The translations under genes were made by a program, and so were the position numbers. The notes below the pieces were generated by a model, which was not told the DNA's origin, did not search any database, and saw nothing but the letters and a program-made list of their open reading frames with translations. A stretch of DNA of 64,000 nt, from assembly GCF_001685355.1 (NCBI RefSeq), contig NZ_CP016438.1, positions 7,750,001-7,814,000 on the forward strand, given 5' to 3'. This stretch comes from Streptomyces lincolnensis. GTDB taxonomy: Bacteria; Actinomycetota; Actinomycetes; Streptomycetales; Streptomycetaceae. Of this stretch, positions 34,883-42,280 are shown in pieces. Position 1 is the first letter of the stretch, and the number at the start of each line of letters is the position of its first letter.

Positions 34883-34934
34883 GGTGAATGCATCCACCGG
34901 AGAATGTTAGAGCTGTTGAATGGTTCATTCAACA
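34883..34934 (-). promoter_or_regulatory. GH84 promoter embedded in two palindromic operators
   Basis: On the minus strand TTGAAT (34927-34932) and TAACAT (34904-34909) are spaced 17 bp. The -35 element lies inside a perfect 9-bp inverted repeat (TGTTGAATG 34914-34922, CATTCAACA 34926-34934). A second near-palindrome GGTGAATGCATCCACC (34883-34898) covers the expected start point near 34897. This is the clearest promoter-operator arrangement in the window. Confidence 0.72.
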
Positions 34935-34953
34935 GGTGGAAAGGAGCCGGGGG

Positions 34954-36699
34954 TTACGGCCACCACCGCGTGACGTCGTGCAGCGCCCGGGCGATGTCCT
35001 GTGCGGCCGTGCCGAGGACGTCCCCGGAGGAGGGGTGGGCGAGCTGCTCCGCCACGGCCGCGCGGCCGAGCAGGGCCGCCAGCCGCAGGGCGGGCCGTCC
35101 GAAGTCCTGCCAGGCGGTGTCCACCGTCCGCGTCTCCGCCACGGTCCGGGCGATCCGGGCCGCGGTCGCGGCCCGGTCGGCGAGTCCCTCCACCGCCGCG
35201 GCGGCCGTCGAGGCATCGTGGAACACCTCGGTCCGGCGCGGTTCCGGAAACAGCCGGGCGAGGGCCGTGAGCGCGTCGGCGCGTGTCTCCGGCCCGCTGA
35301 TGAGCCGCGCCTGGCTCCAGGCCTCGGCGAGCAGCGGCGCCGCCGCGGCCGCGGGGAGGTTCTCGGCGACCAGGGTCAGCAGCCGGCACCGGAAGCGGGC
35401 GTCGGGGCGCAGGCGCGCGGCGCCTGGCAGGAACTCCAGCACGGCCCGGCCCTCGCCGGTCATCCAGGGCGCGAGCACGGCCATCACCAGCATCATGTCC
35501 TCGTCGTCGTGGTGCTCCTCGGCCCGCCCGATCGTCCTGTGGAGCACGCCCGGTGACATCCGCGGCGCCATCTTCCGCAGCGCGGGGAGCAGGATGCCGA
35601 CGTGAGCCGTCACCAGCTGTCCCGCGACCGGTTCGACCAGTCCGTCCTCCGGCAGGTACGGGGTGAGGTGGGCCAGGGCCACCACCCGGGCGATCCGCTC
35701 GGGCCGGGTGTCGGGGCGCAGCCGCAGCGTCAGGTCCGTCGCGCGGCGGGCCGACTCGGCCGGCATGTCCCGCGGGGCCGAGTCCGGCCCCCGCTCTCCC
35801 GTCGACCGCCACAGCAGGGCGGCCACCTCGACGGGGACGGGGCCGCGCCCCTCGAAGACGGCCAGCGACAGATACCGTTCGAGCAGGCTGCCGTCGAGTG
35901 CGGAGACGGCCACGTCGAGCGCCGCCATCAGGTACGGCCGCGAGTCGTCCGGGTGCGGACGGGGTGTGTCGGCGCGCAGCCGTGACAGGACGGCCGAACC
36001 GAGCCGCATGTGCGTGCGATGCGGGCTCCAGCCGTGCGCGACCAGGGCGCCCGCGCAGGCCGGCGACAGGGGGAGGCCGGCGCTCATCACGGCGAACGAG
36101 GTGTCCCCGGACGAAGGGTTCTCGTCCCGGGGGCCGGCCCACGCCGTGAAAAGGCGGTCGCTCGACCTGGCGTCCAGCCGGCGGATCTCGTAGACCTCAC
36201 CGCGACCGTGCAGGATGTCGTGATCGCGGCTGGTGACCAGCAGCGAACAGAGCCCGGAGAGATCGACCGCGTCCCACTGCTCCCGGCGCTCCACCCCGTC
36301 CAGCACGATCAACCGCCGTCCGTCCGCGAGGAGTTCACTCAGGCGCTCCATGCCCGACGCCGCATCTGGGACGGGCCGTGCGTCCCCGAGGGCGGCGGAC
36401 AGCCGGTGCTGGTGGTCCACAGGGTCCGCGCCGGGATCGGCCTCGATCCACAGGACCTGCTCGAAGTGCGCCGTGACGTCGGCGTCCGTCGCGACGGCCC
36501 GGGCCAGCGTCGACTTGCAGGAGCCGGCCGTTCCCACCAGGCCGACCACGGCCGTGCCCGAGGGCTTTCGCCCGGGCAGCAGCAGCCCGCGGACCGTGTC
36601 GAGCAGCGCCGTGCGTTCGATGTGGTGCGGGGGCGGTGCCGGGACCGCGGCCCGCGCGGACGAGGCGGCCCGGTGGGACCCGGACGATGACCTGACCAT
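34954..36699 (-). CDS. NB-ARC/STAND-type NTPase without effector domain
   Basis: The 581-residue protein has an NB-ARC-like core: a P-loop region VVGLVGTAGSCKSTLARAV near 47-65, Walker B LIVLDGVE, and LLVTSRDHDIL as sensor 1. Helical repeat-like sequence follows to the end. The P-loop has Cys in place of the usual Gly before Lys (GSCKS). No DNA-binding, protease or TIR domain is present. STAND proteins act as signal-dependent switches in regulation or defence, but the role here is unknown. It is divergent from the metal-transport island. Confidence 0.75.
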   Translation of the reverse strand: MVRSSSGSHRAASSARAAVPAPPPHHIERTALLDTVRGLLLPGRKPSGTAVVGLVGTAGSCKSTLARAVATDADVTAHFEQVLWIEADPGADPVDHQHRLSAALGDARPVPDAASGMERLSELLADGRRLIVLDGVERREQWDAVDLSGLCSLLVTSRDHDILHGRGEVYEIRRLDARSSDRLFTAWAGPRDENPSSGDTSFAVMSAGLPLSPACAGALVAHGWSPHRTHMRLGSAVLSRLRADTPRPHPDDSRPYLMAALDVAVSALDGSLLERYLSLAVFEGRGPVPVEVAALLWRSTGERGPDSAPRDMPAESARRATDLTLRLRPDTRPERIARVVALAHLTPYLPEDGLVEPVAGQLVTAHVGILLPALRKMAPRMSPGVLHRTIGRAEEHHDDEDMMLVMAVLAPWMTGEGRAVLEFLPGAARLRPDARFRCRLLTLVAENLPAAAAAPLLAEAWSQARLISGPETRADALTALARLFPEPRRTEVFHDASTAAAAVEGLADRAATAARIARTVAETRTVDTAWQDFGRPALRLAALLGRAAVAEQLAHPSSGDVLGTAAQDIARALHDVTRWWP

Positions 36700-36851
36700 C
36701 CATCACCACCGTGTGGACCGTGGCTCGTTGCGGACTTCGGGGGCTCGCTACCGCAACTGTAGGGGGAATGCCCCGGTCTGTCTCCAGCTCCGGCATGCCC
36801 TCGTCGCGGGCGGCCTCCGGTACGGGCGGCCTCCGGTAAGGGAGTGGTAAA

Positions 36852-36866
36852 TGAAAACGATTATCG
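36852..36866 (+). promoter_or_regulatory. Zur/Fur-type box upstream of the MFS-ABC island
   Basis: TGAAAACGATTATCG resembles actinobacterial Zur boxes (TGAAAAYGATTTTCA type). It lies 53 bp before the MFS start, and TAGCTT at 36868-36873 could be a -10 element. The rest of the 219-bp gap holds a tandem GGGCGGCCTCCGGTA duplication at about 36808-36839 and nothing coding. Confidence 0.55.
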
Positions 36867-36918
36867 CTAGCTTGTCCGTGAGCGAAATCCGCTCCTGGAG
36901 TCGAGGAGGTCGCCGCGC

Positions 36919-38181
36919 ATGCGGACGTGGCGTGAGATGCGCGGTTTTCCGCTCGCCGTCCGGCTCCTGCTGGTCAACCAGCTCGGCGTCAACACCGGCT
37001 TCTACCTGCTGATCCCCTACCTCGCCACACACCTCACCGACAACCTCGGCATGTCCGCGGCCGTCGTCGGGATCGTGCTCGGGGTGCGCAACCTCAGCCA
37101 GCAGGGCCTGTTCATCATCGGCGGCTCCGCGGCCGACCGGCTCGGCGCGCGCGGCGTCATCATCGCCGGATGCGCCCTGCGCACGGTCGGGTTCGGGCTG
37201 TTCGCGCTGGGCGACGGAATGCCCGTGCTGCTCGCCGCGTCCGTGCTCAGCGGACTCGCCGGGGCGCTGTTCAACCCGGCCGTGCGCGCCTACCTGGCCC
37301 AGGAGGCGGGAGAGCGCAAGGCGGAGGCGTTCGCGCTGTTCAACGTGTTCGCCACCACCGGCGCGCTGATCGGGCCGCTGCTGGGCAGCGCGCTGCTCCT
37401 CGTCGACTTCCGCACCTCCGCGCTCACCGCCGCCGGTATCTTCGCCGTCCTCACCGTGGCGCAGGCCCTCGTGCTGCCCGCGCGGAAGGTCGCACCGAGC
37501 AGGACCGGGGTCCTCGCGGACTGGCGGGAGGTCGTCGGCAACCGCGGCTTCGTCGCGTTCGCCCTCGCCATGGTCGGCATGTACACCCTGGAGAACCAGC
37601 TCTACCTGCTGCTCCCCGAAGGAGCCCGGCAGGCCACCGGCTGGAACGGCGCCGCCGGCCTCGTCTTCCTGGTCGGCACCCTCGCCAATCTCGCCCTCCA
37701 GCTGCACATCACCCGCACGCTCAAATCCCGTGGGGCCAGGGGGCGTTGGATCGCCGTCGGGCTCGCCGTGATGGGCCTGGCCTTCCTGCCGCCCGCACTC
37801 GTGAGCCGGCACAGCGGTCCGGCCGCCGTCGCCCTGGTGCTGTTCGGCGCTCTCCTGCTCTACCTCGGCATCATGATCGCCTCGCCGTTCGTGATGGAGC
37901 TCATCCCCGGCTTCGGCCGCCCCGAACTGACCGGCACCTACTTCGGCATCTTCTACGTCGTCTCGGGCATCGCCGCGGCCGTGGGCAGCACCGTCGTCGG
38001 CTGGGCCATGGACACCGGGGAGCGGACCGGCGCCGACTGGCTGCCCTGGGTGTGCTGCGCCCTGGCCGGCCTGGCCTCGGCGGGCGGAGTCGCCCTGCTC
38101 CAGCGGCGCGGGGCACTGCCGGGCGGCCCGGAGCCGGCCCCTGCCCCGGCGCCCGTCGCGGACGGAGGCCGGACCCGATGA
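36919..38181 (+). CDS. MFS exporter, possibly for a metallophore
   Basis: The 420-residue protein has 12 predicted helices and begins RTWREMRGFPLAVRLLLVNQLGVNTGFYLLIPYL, with the MFS loop GGSAADRLGARGVIIAG. GAGGAGG stands 9 bp before the ATG. Genomic order (exporter, methyltransferase, peptide/nickel-type ABC importer) and the Zur-like box recall the CntE exporter of staphylopine systems, but the substrate is inferred. The next gene overlaps its stop as ATGA. Confidence 0.8.
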   Translation: MRTWREMRGFPLAVRLLLVNQLGVNTGFYLLIPYLATHLTDNLGMSAAVVGIVLGVRNLSQQGLFIIGGSAADRLGARGVIIAGCALRTVGFGLFALGDGMPVLLAASVLSGLAGALFNPAVRAYLAQEAGERKAEAFALFNVFATTGALIGPLLGSALLLVDFRTSALTAAGIFAVLTVAQALVLPARKVAPSRTGVLADWREVVGNRGFVAFALAMVGMYTLENQLYLLLPEGARQATGWNGAAGLVFLVGTLANLALQLHITRTLKSRGARGRWIAVGLAVMGLAFLPPALVSRHSGPAAVALVLFGALLLYLGIMIASPFVMELIPGFGRPELTGTYFGIFYVVSGIAAAVGSTVVGWAMDTGERTGADWLPWVCCALAGLASAGGVALLQRRGALPGGPEPAPAPAPVADGGRTR

Positions 38182-38684
38182 GCGGCAACCTCCTCACCGA
38201 CAACCCCCGGCTGCACGAGGCGCGCTTCCCCGGCGCCGGACGCCTGGCCGGCCGCCGGGCCGAGGACCATCTGCGCCGCCACGGCGCCGGAACACGCGTC
38301 CTGGGCCGTGCTGTCACCGGCGCCGACCTGTCCGAGGCAGCGCTCCCGCCCGCCCGAAATCGGTACCTCGCCTCCTGCCGGCGCATCCTCGTCCCCGGCG
38401 GGCCGCTCGTCGCCGCGATGCGCAACGGCGCCTGCTTCCTGGGCCGCACCCGCGTCCGGACGACCGACGACGGAGCACCGCCCGTCGCCCGGCGCTCCGC
38501 CTGGCGGCCGCTGTTCCCGTGGGAACAACGGCACGTCCGCACCGCGCACGGATTCGAGGTACTGGACCTTCAGGACGGCCCAGGCCCGCGCACCCAACCC
38601 GCCCGGCAGCAGGGCGAGTCGCCCCGCACGACGGCCGACGGGGACCGACCGCACCTCCTGGCGCGCCCGCACACCACCCGCTGA
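38178..38684 (+). pseudogene. decayed class I SAM-dependent methyltransferase
   Basis: The 168-codon frame retains the ends of a methyltransferase: NLLTDNPRLHEARFPGAGRLAGRRAEDHLRRHGAGTRVL at the start and CRRILVPGGPLVAAMRNGACFLGRT later. The SAM-binding motif I (expected as DLGCGTG after GTRVL) is missing, since VL runs directly into GRAVTGADLSEAAL. The segment that should follow ALPPARNR is also gone. Both gaps preserve the reading frame, so the gene looks decayed by in-frame deletions. It is probably inactive. It is translationally coupled to the MFS gene. Confidence 0.7.
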
Positions 38685-38709
38685 CCCCACCACACCCCAA
38701 GGACCAGTC

Positions 38710-40275
38710 ATGCACGAACGCTTTCCCGGCCTGCGCCGCCGCGGCTTCCTCGCCGCCACCACCGGTGCCGCCGCCCTCACCCTCGTCGGCTGCGGCGGCG
38801 GCACGGACGACAAGGCGGACAGCGGCGACGGCGACACCCCGAAGCGCGGCGGCCGGCTGCGGGCCGCGTTCGCCGGAGGCGGGGCCAGCGAGACCCTCGA
38901 CCCGCACCTGGCCAACCTGTTCGCCGACGTGGCCCGCGCCAAGGCCCTCTACGACAAGCTCGCCGACTACGGCGACGACCTGTCCGCCGAGCCCCGCCTC
39001 GCCACCAAGTGGGAGGCCGACAAGACCCTCGCCCGCTGGCAGGTCACCCTGCGCGAGGCCACCTTCCACGACGGCAGACCGGTCACCGCCGAGGACGTCC
39101 TGTACAGCTACCGCCGGATAGCCGACCCGAAGCAGACCTTCCGCGCCAAGGCCTCCCTGGAGCCCATCGACCTCGACGCCAGCCGCGCCACGGGCGAGCG
39201 GAGCATCGAGTTCGTCCTCAAGCGGCCGACCGCCGAATTCCCCAACGTGCTGGCCGCGTTCGGGGCGTACATCGTCCCCTCGGACGCCAAGGACTTCGAC
39301 AAGCAGCCCATCGGCTCCGGCCCCTTCCGCTTCGTCTCCTTCGCACCCGGCCGCTCCGCCGTCTTCCGCCGCCACGACGCCTACTGGGACGGCGCCCCCC
39401 ACCTCGACGAGCTGGAGTTCGTCGTCGCCAACGAGGAGTCCGCCCGCGTCAACGCCCTCCTCGGCGGCCAGATCGAGTACGCCCACGAGCTCAATCCGAC
39501 CACCGCCCGCGCCCACGAGGGCAAGGGCCAGATCGAGATCGTGCGGCTGCGCAACAGCGCCATGCAGGCGTTCTGCATGAAGACCGACCGGGCCCCCTTC
39601 GACGACAAGCGGGTGCGTGAGGCGTTCTTCCTCATCGCCGACCGCCAGGAACTCGTCGACGGCGCCCTGTCCGGCGCGGGCGTGGTCGGCAACGACCTGT
39701 TCGGCAAGGGCTACGAGTACTACGCCGCCGACCTCCCGCAGCGCGCCCAGGACCTCGACCGGGCCCGCGCCCTGCTCAAGCAGGCCGGCGCCGAGAAGCT
39801 GAAGGTCGGCCTCAACACCTCGGCCGTCGCCGCCGGGTTCACCGAGGCCGCCGGCATCTTCCGCGACCAGGCCGCCAAGGCCGGCGTCACGATCGACGTG
39901 AAGATGGGCAGCAAGGACTCCTACTGGAGCGACATCCTCGACAACGGCACCCTGTGCTGCTACCGCTCCGGCGCCATGCCCATCGAGGCCCACATCTCCC
40001 AGCGCCTGCTCACCGACTCCACCACCAACGCCACCAAGTGGCGGCACAAGGACTTCGACGCCCTCTACCAGCAGGCCCAGTCCACCCGCGACAAGACCGA
40101 ACGGGCCGCGGTCTACGAGCGGATGCAGCGGCGCCTGTACGCCGAGGGCGGCTTCCTCGTGTGGGGCTTCGCCGACTGGATCCTCGGAACGGCCCGCAAC
40201 GTCAGGGGAGTCGAGACCAAGGCCCCCGCCAACTCCCTGGACTGGGCACGCTTCGACAAGGTGTGGCTGGCGTGA
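38710..40275 (+). CDS. family-5 ABC solute-binding lipoprotein (nickel/peptide/metallophore type)
   Basis: The 521-residue protein has an RRRGFLAATTGAAALTLVGC N terminus combining twin arginines with a lipobox (Cys near 28). The SBP_bac_5 body shows LDPHLANLF, FHDGRPVTAEDVLYSYRRI and the later FVSFAPGRSAVFRRHDAYWDG. Family members bind peptides, nickel or metal-chelator complexes; CntA and NikA belong here. The context of an exporter and a Zur-like box suggests a metallophore complex. The permease start overlaps its stop (GTGA). Confidence 0.9.
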   Translation: MHERFPGLRRRGFLAATTGAAALTLVGCGGGTDDKADSGDGDTPKRGGRLRAAFAGGGASETLDPHLANLFADVARAKALYDKLADYGDDLSAEPRLATKWEADKTLARWQVTLREATFHDGRPVTAEDVLYSYRRIADPKQTFRAKASLEPIDLDASRATGERSIEFVLKRPTAEFPNVLAAFGAYIVPSDAKDFDKQPIGSGPFRFVSFAPGRSAVFRRHDAYWDGAPHLDELEFVVANEESARVNALLGGQIEYAHELNPTTARAHEGKGQIEIVRLRNSAMQAFCMKTDRAPFDDKRVREAFFLIADRQELVDGALSGAGVVGNDLFGKGYEYYAADLPQRAQDLDRARALLKQAGAEKLKVGLNTSAVAAGFTEAAGIFRDQAAKAGVTIDVKMGSKDSYWSDILDNGTLCCYRSGAMPIEAHISQRLLTDSTTNATKWRHKDFDALYQQAQSTRDKTERAAVYERMQRRLYAEGGFLVWGFADWILGTARNVRGVETKAPANSLDWARFDKVWLA

Positions 40276-41231
40276 GGGAGAGCGGCCTGCGCTCCTTCGT
40301 CGCCCGGCGGCTGCTTCTCGGGGTCGCGCAGACGGTGGCCGTGGTGCTGCTGGTCTTCGCGCTCACCGAGGCGCTGCCGGGCGACGCCGCGGTGGCCCTC
40401 GCGGGCGACCAGCCCGACCCGGCGCGGATCGCGGCGATCCGCGAGGCGATGGACCTGGACCGGCCGGTGCACGAACGGCTGGCCGACTGGGCCTTCGGGC
40501 TGCTGCACGGCGACTTCGGCGCCTCGCTGGCCTCCGGCCGCCCGGTGGCGCGGTACATCGCCGACGGCTTCGGGCCGAGCCTGCTGCTGGCCGCGCTGAC
40601 GCTGGCCCTGCTCGTCCCGCTCGGCTTCGGGCTCGGCGTGCTCGCCGCCCGCCACGAGGGGCGGCTCGTCGACCGGCTGGTCAGCTCCGTGACGCTCGCC
40701 GTCTACGCGGTCCCCGAGTTCGCCCTCGGGGTGCTGCTGGTGACGGTCTTCGCCCTGAAACTGGCCTGGTTCCCGCCGACGGCGGTGGGCTACGGCACGG
40801 ACCTGCTCGCCCATCCGGCCGCCCTCGTCCTGCCCGTACTGGTCCTGCTGGCCCGCCCGGTCTGCTCCCTGTCCCGCCTGGTCCGGGCCGGCATGGTCGA
40901 CGCCCTCGCCGCGCCCTACACCGCCCACGCCCGCCGCTACGGCGTCCCCGGCGCCCGCGTCCGCTACGCCCACGCCCTGCCCAACGCCCTCGCCCCGGCC
41001 GCCCAGCAACTCGCCCGTACCGTCGACTGGTTGCTGTGCGGGGTCATCGTCGTGGAGGCGCTCTTCGTGATCCCCGGACTCGGCACGGTCCTGCTCAACG
41101 CCGTCGCCGAGCGGGACGTGCCCGTGGTGCAGGGGCTCGCGGTGGTGTTCGGCGTCCTGACCGTCGTACTGAATCTGGGGGCGGACGTGGTGGCGTACCG
41201 GCTGACGCCGAGGGCGGGGGTGGCGGCGTGA
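40272..41231 (+). CDS. ABC permease, DppB/NikB type
   Basis: The 319-residue protein has six predicted helices. The N-terminal RSFVARRLLLGVAQTVAVVLLVFALTEALPGD is typical of DppB/NikB, and the EAA-like loop lies in LAAPYTAHARRYGVPGARVRYAHALPNALAP. The GTG start overlaps the binding-protein stop. It forms the channel with the following DppC-type protein. Confidence 0.92.
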   Translation: MRESGLRSFVARRLLLGVAQTVAVVLLVFALTEALPGDAAVALAGDQPDPARIAAIREAMDLDRPVHERLADWAFGLLHGDFGASLASGRPVARYIADGFGPSLLLAALTLALLVPLGFGLGVLAARHEGRLVDRLVSSVTLAVYAVPEFALGVLLVTVFALKLAWFPPTAVGYGTDLLAHPAALVLPVLVLLARPVCSLSRLVRAGMVDALAAPYTAHARRYGVPGARVRYAHALPNALAPAAQQLARTVDWLLCGVIVVEALFVIPGLGTVLLNAVAERDVPVVQGLAVVFGVLTVVLNLGADVVAYRLTPRAGVAA

Positions 41232-42280
41232 GGACTCAAGGTCCCGCCAGGTCCCGCTTCCTGCTGGGGACGGTGATCGTCGCCGTTCCCCTCGCCCTCG
41301 CGTTGCTGGGCCCGGTCTTCGCCGGCGATCCCGGGCCCCGCGCCGTCTCCTTCACCCTCGGCGGTGGCCACTGGCTCGGCACCGACTTCGTGGGGCGGGA
41401 CGTCTGGCAGCAGGTGCTGCACGGCGGCCGTACGGTCGTGCTGACCGCGCTGGCCGCGACCGCCCTCGCCTATCTGGTCGCGGTGCCGGTCGGACTGGTC
41501 AGCGCGGTCACCCATGCGCGGCGGCTGGAGGATCTGCTGATGCGGCCGCTGGACGTGCTGCTCGCCGTACCGTCGCTGCTGCTGATCCTGCTGGTGGCGT
41601 CCGTGTTCACGCCGGGCGCGGTGGGGCTCGCGCTCCTCGTGGCGCTGGTGAACGTCCCCGACGCCGCCCGCATCGTCCGGGCCGCGGCGGGCGAGGCGGC
41701 GGCCCGGCCCGCGGTGGAGGCGCTGCGGATGCAGGGCGAGACGTGGTGGCGGGTCGCCGTCGGCTATGTGGGGCGCGCCACGGTTCGTACGCTCGCGGCG
41801 GATGCGGGTGTGCGGTTGACCGGGGTGCTGTATCTGGTGTCGACGGCTGCGTTTCTGGGTGTGGGGGTGGCTCCGGATGCGGCGGACTGGGCTGTGATGG
41901 TCGACCGTAATCGCACGGGGTTGATGGTGCAGCCGTGGGCCGTGGTGGTGCCGGCGTTGTTGATCGTGGCGTTGACGACCGGCACGAATCTTCTTTTCGA
42001 CGCGGTGTTGGGGGCGCGGCGGGATGTGCCGCGTGGGGTTGTCGGGCGTCTGCGGGTTCGTTGTGGCTGGTCGCGCAGTTCCCCGCGCCCTATAGGGGCG
42101 CTGCGGAACCGTTTCTTGAGAAAGGGCGGCGGGATACATGAGCCGAGAAGAGGATGCCGTCGTCGCCGAACTTCGCAAGTTGCGGGTCGAGATCGACGGT
42201 CGTGCCCTTGTCGACGGGGTGAACCTGCGGGTGCGATCCGGCAAGGTGGTCGCTCTGGTGGGGGCGTCCGGGAGCGGTAA
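41228..42280 (+). CDS. ABC permease, DppC/NikC type, with abnormal C-terminal extension
   Basis: The permease proper spans about residues 1-265 (FVGRDVWQQVLHGGRTV near the start, LRMQGETWWRVAVGYV as EAA loop, final helix VVVPALLIVALTTGTNLLFDAVLGARRDV). After that the frame enters the dispersed repeat (CGWSRSSPRPIGA) and runs 143 bp into the downstream ATPase gene in another frame, giving 350 residues. The original stop was probably lost when the repeat inserted. Whether the extended tail disturbs assembly is unknown. The GTG start overlaps the DppB stop. Confidence 0.85.
   Translation: MRTQGPARSRFLLGTVIVAVPLALALLGPVFAGDPGPRAVSFTLGGGHWLGTDFVGRDVWQQVLHGGRTVVLTALAATALAYLVAVPVGLVSAVTHARRLEDLLMRPLDVLLAVPSLLLILLVASVFTPGAVGLALLVALVNVPDAARIVRAAAGEAAARPAVEALRMQGETWWRVAVGYVGRATVRTLAADAGVRLTGVLYLVSTAAFLGVGVAPDAADWAVMVDRNRTGLMVQPWAVVVPALLIVALTTGTNLLFDAVLGARRDVPRGVVGRLRVRCGWSRSSPRPIGALRNRFLRKGGGIHEPRRGCRRRRTSQVAGRDRRSCPCRRGEPAGAIRQGGRSGGGVRER
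42054..42101 (+). repeat. dispersed hairpin repeat, copy 3 (at the 3' end of dppC)
   Basis: It shares TGGCTGGTCGCGCAGTTCC and the following bases with copy 1 (27 bp identical) and ends in the hairpin GCGCCC-tata-GGGGCGC. It lies inside the 3' end of the DppC-type frame, 37 bp before the ATPase start. Confidence 0.8.

Noticed and set aside
15184..34934. Control of the carbohydrate locus by DasR
   Set aside because: The sites do not match the dre consensus (ACTGGTCTAGACCACT type), and a local RpiR gene with its own matching sites is a better candidate.
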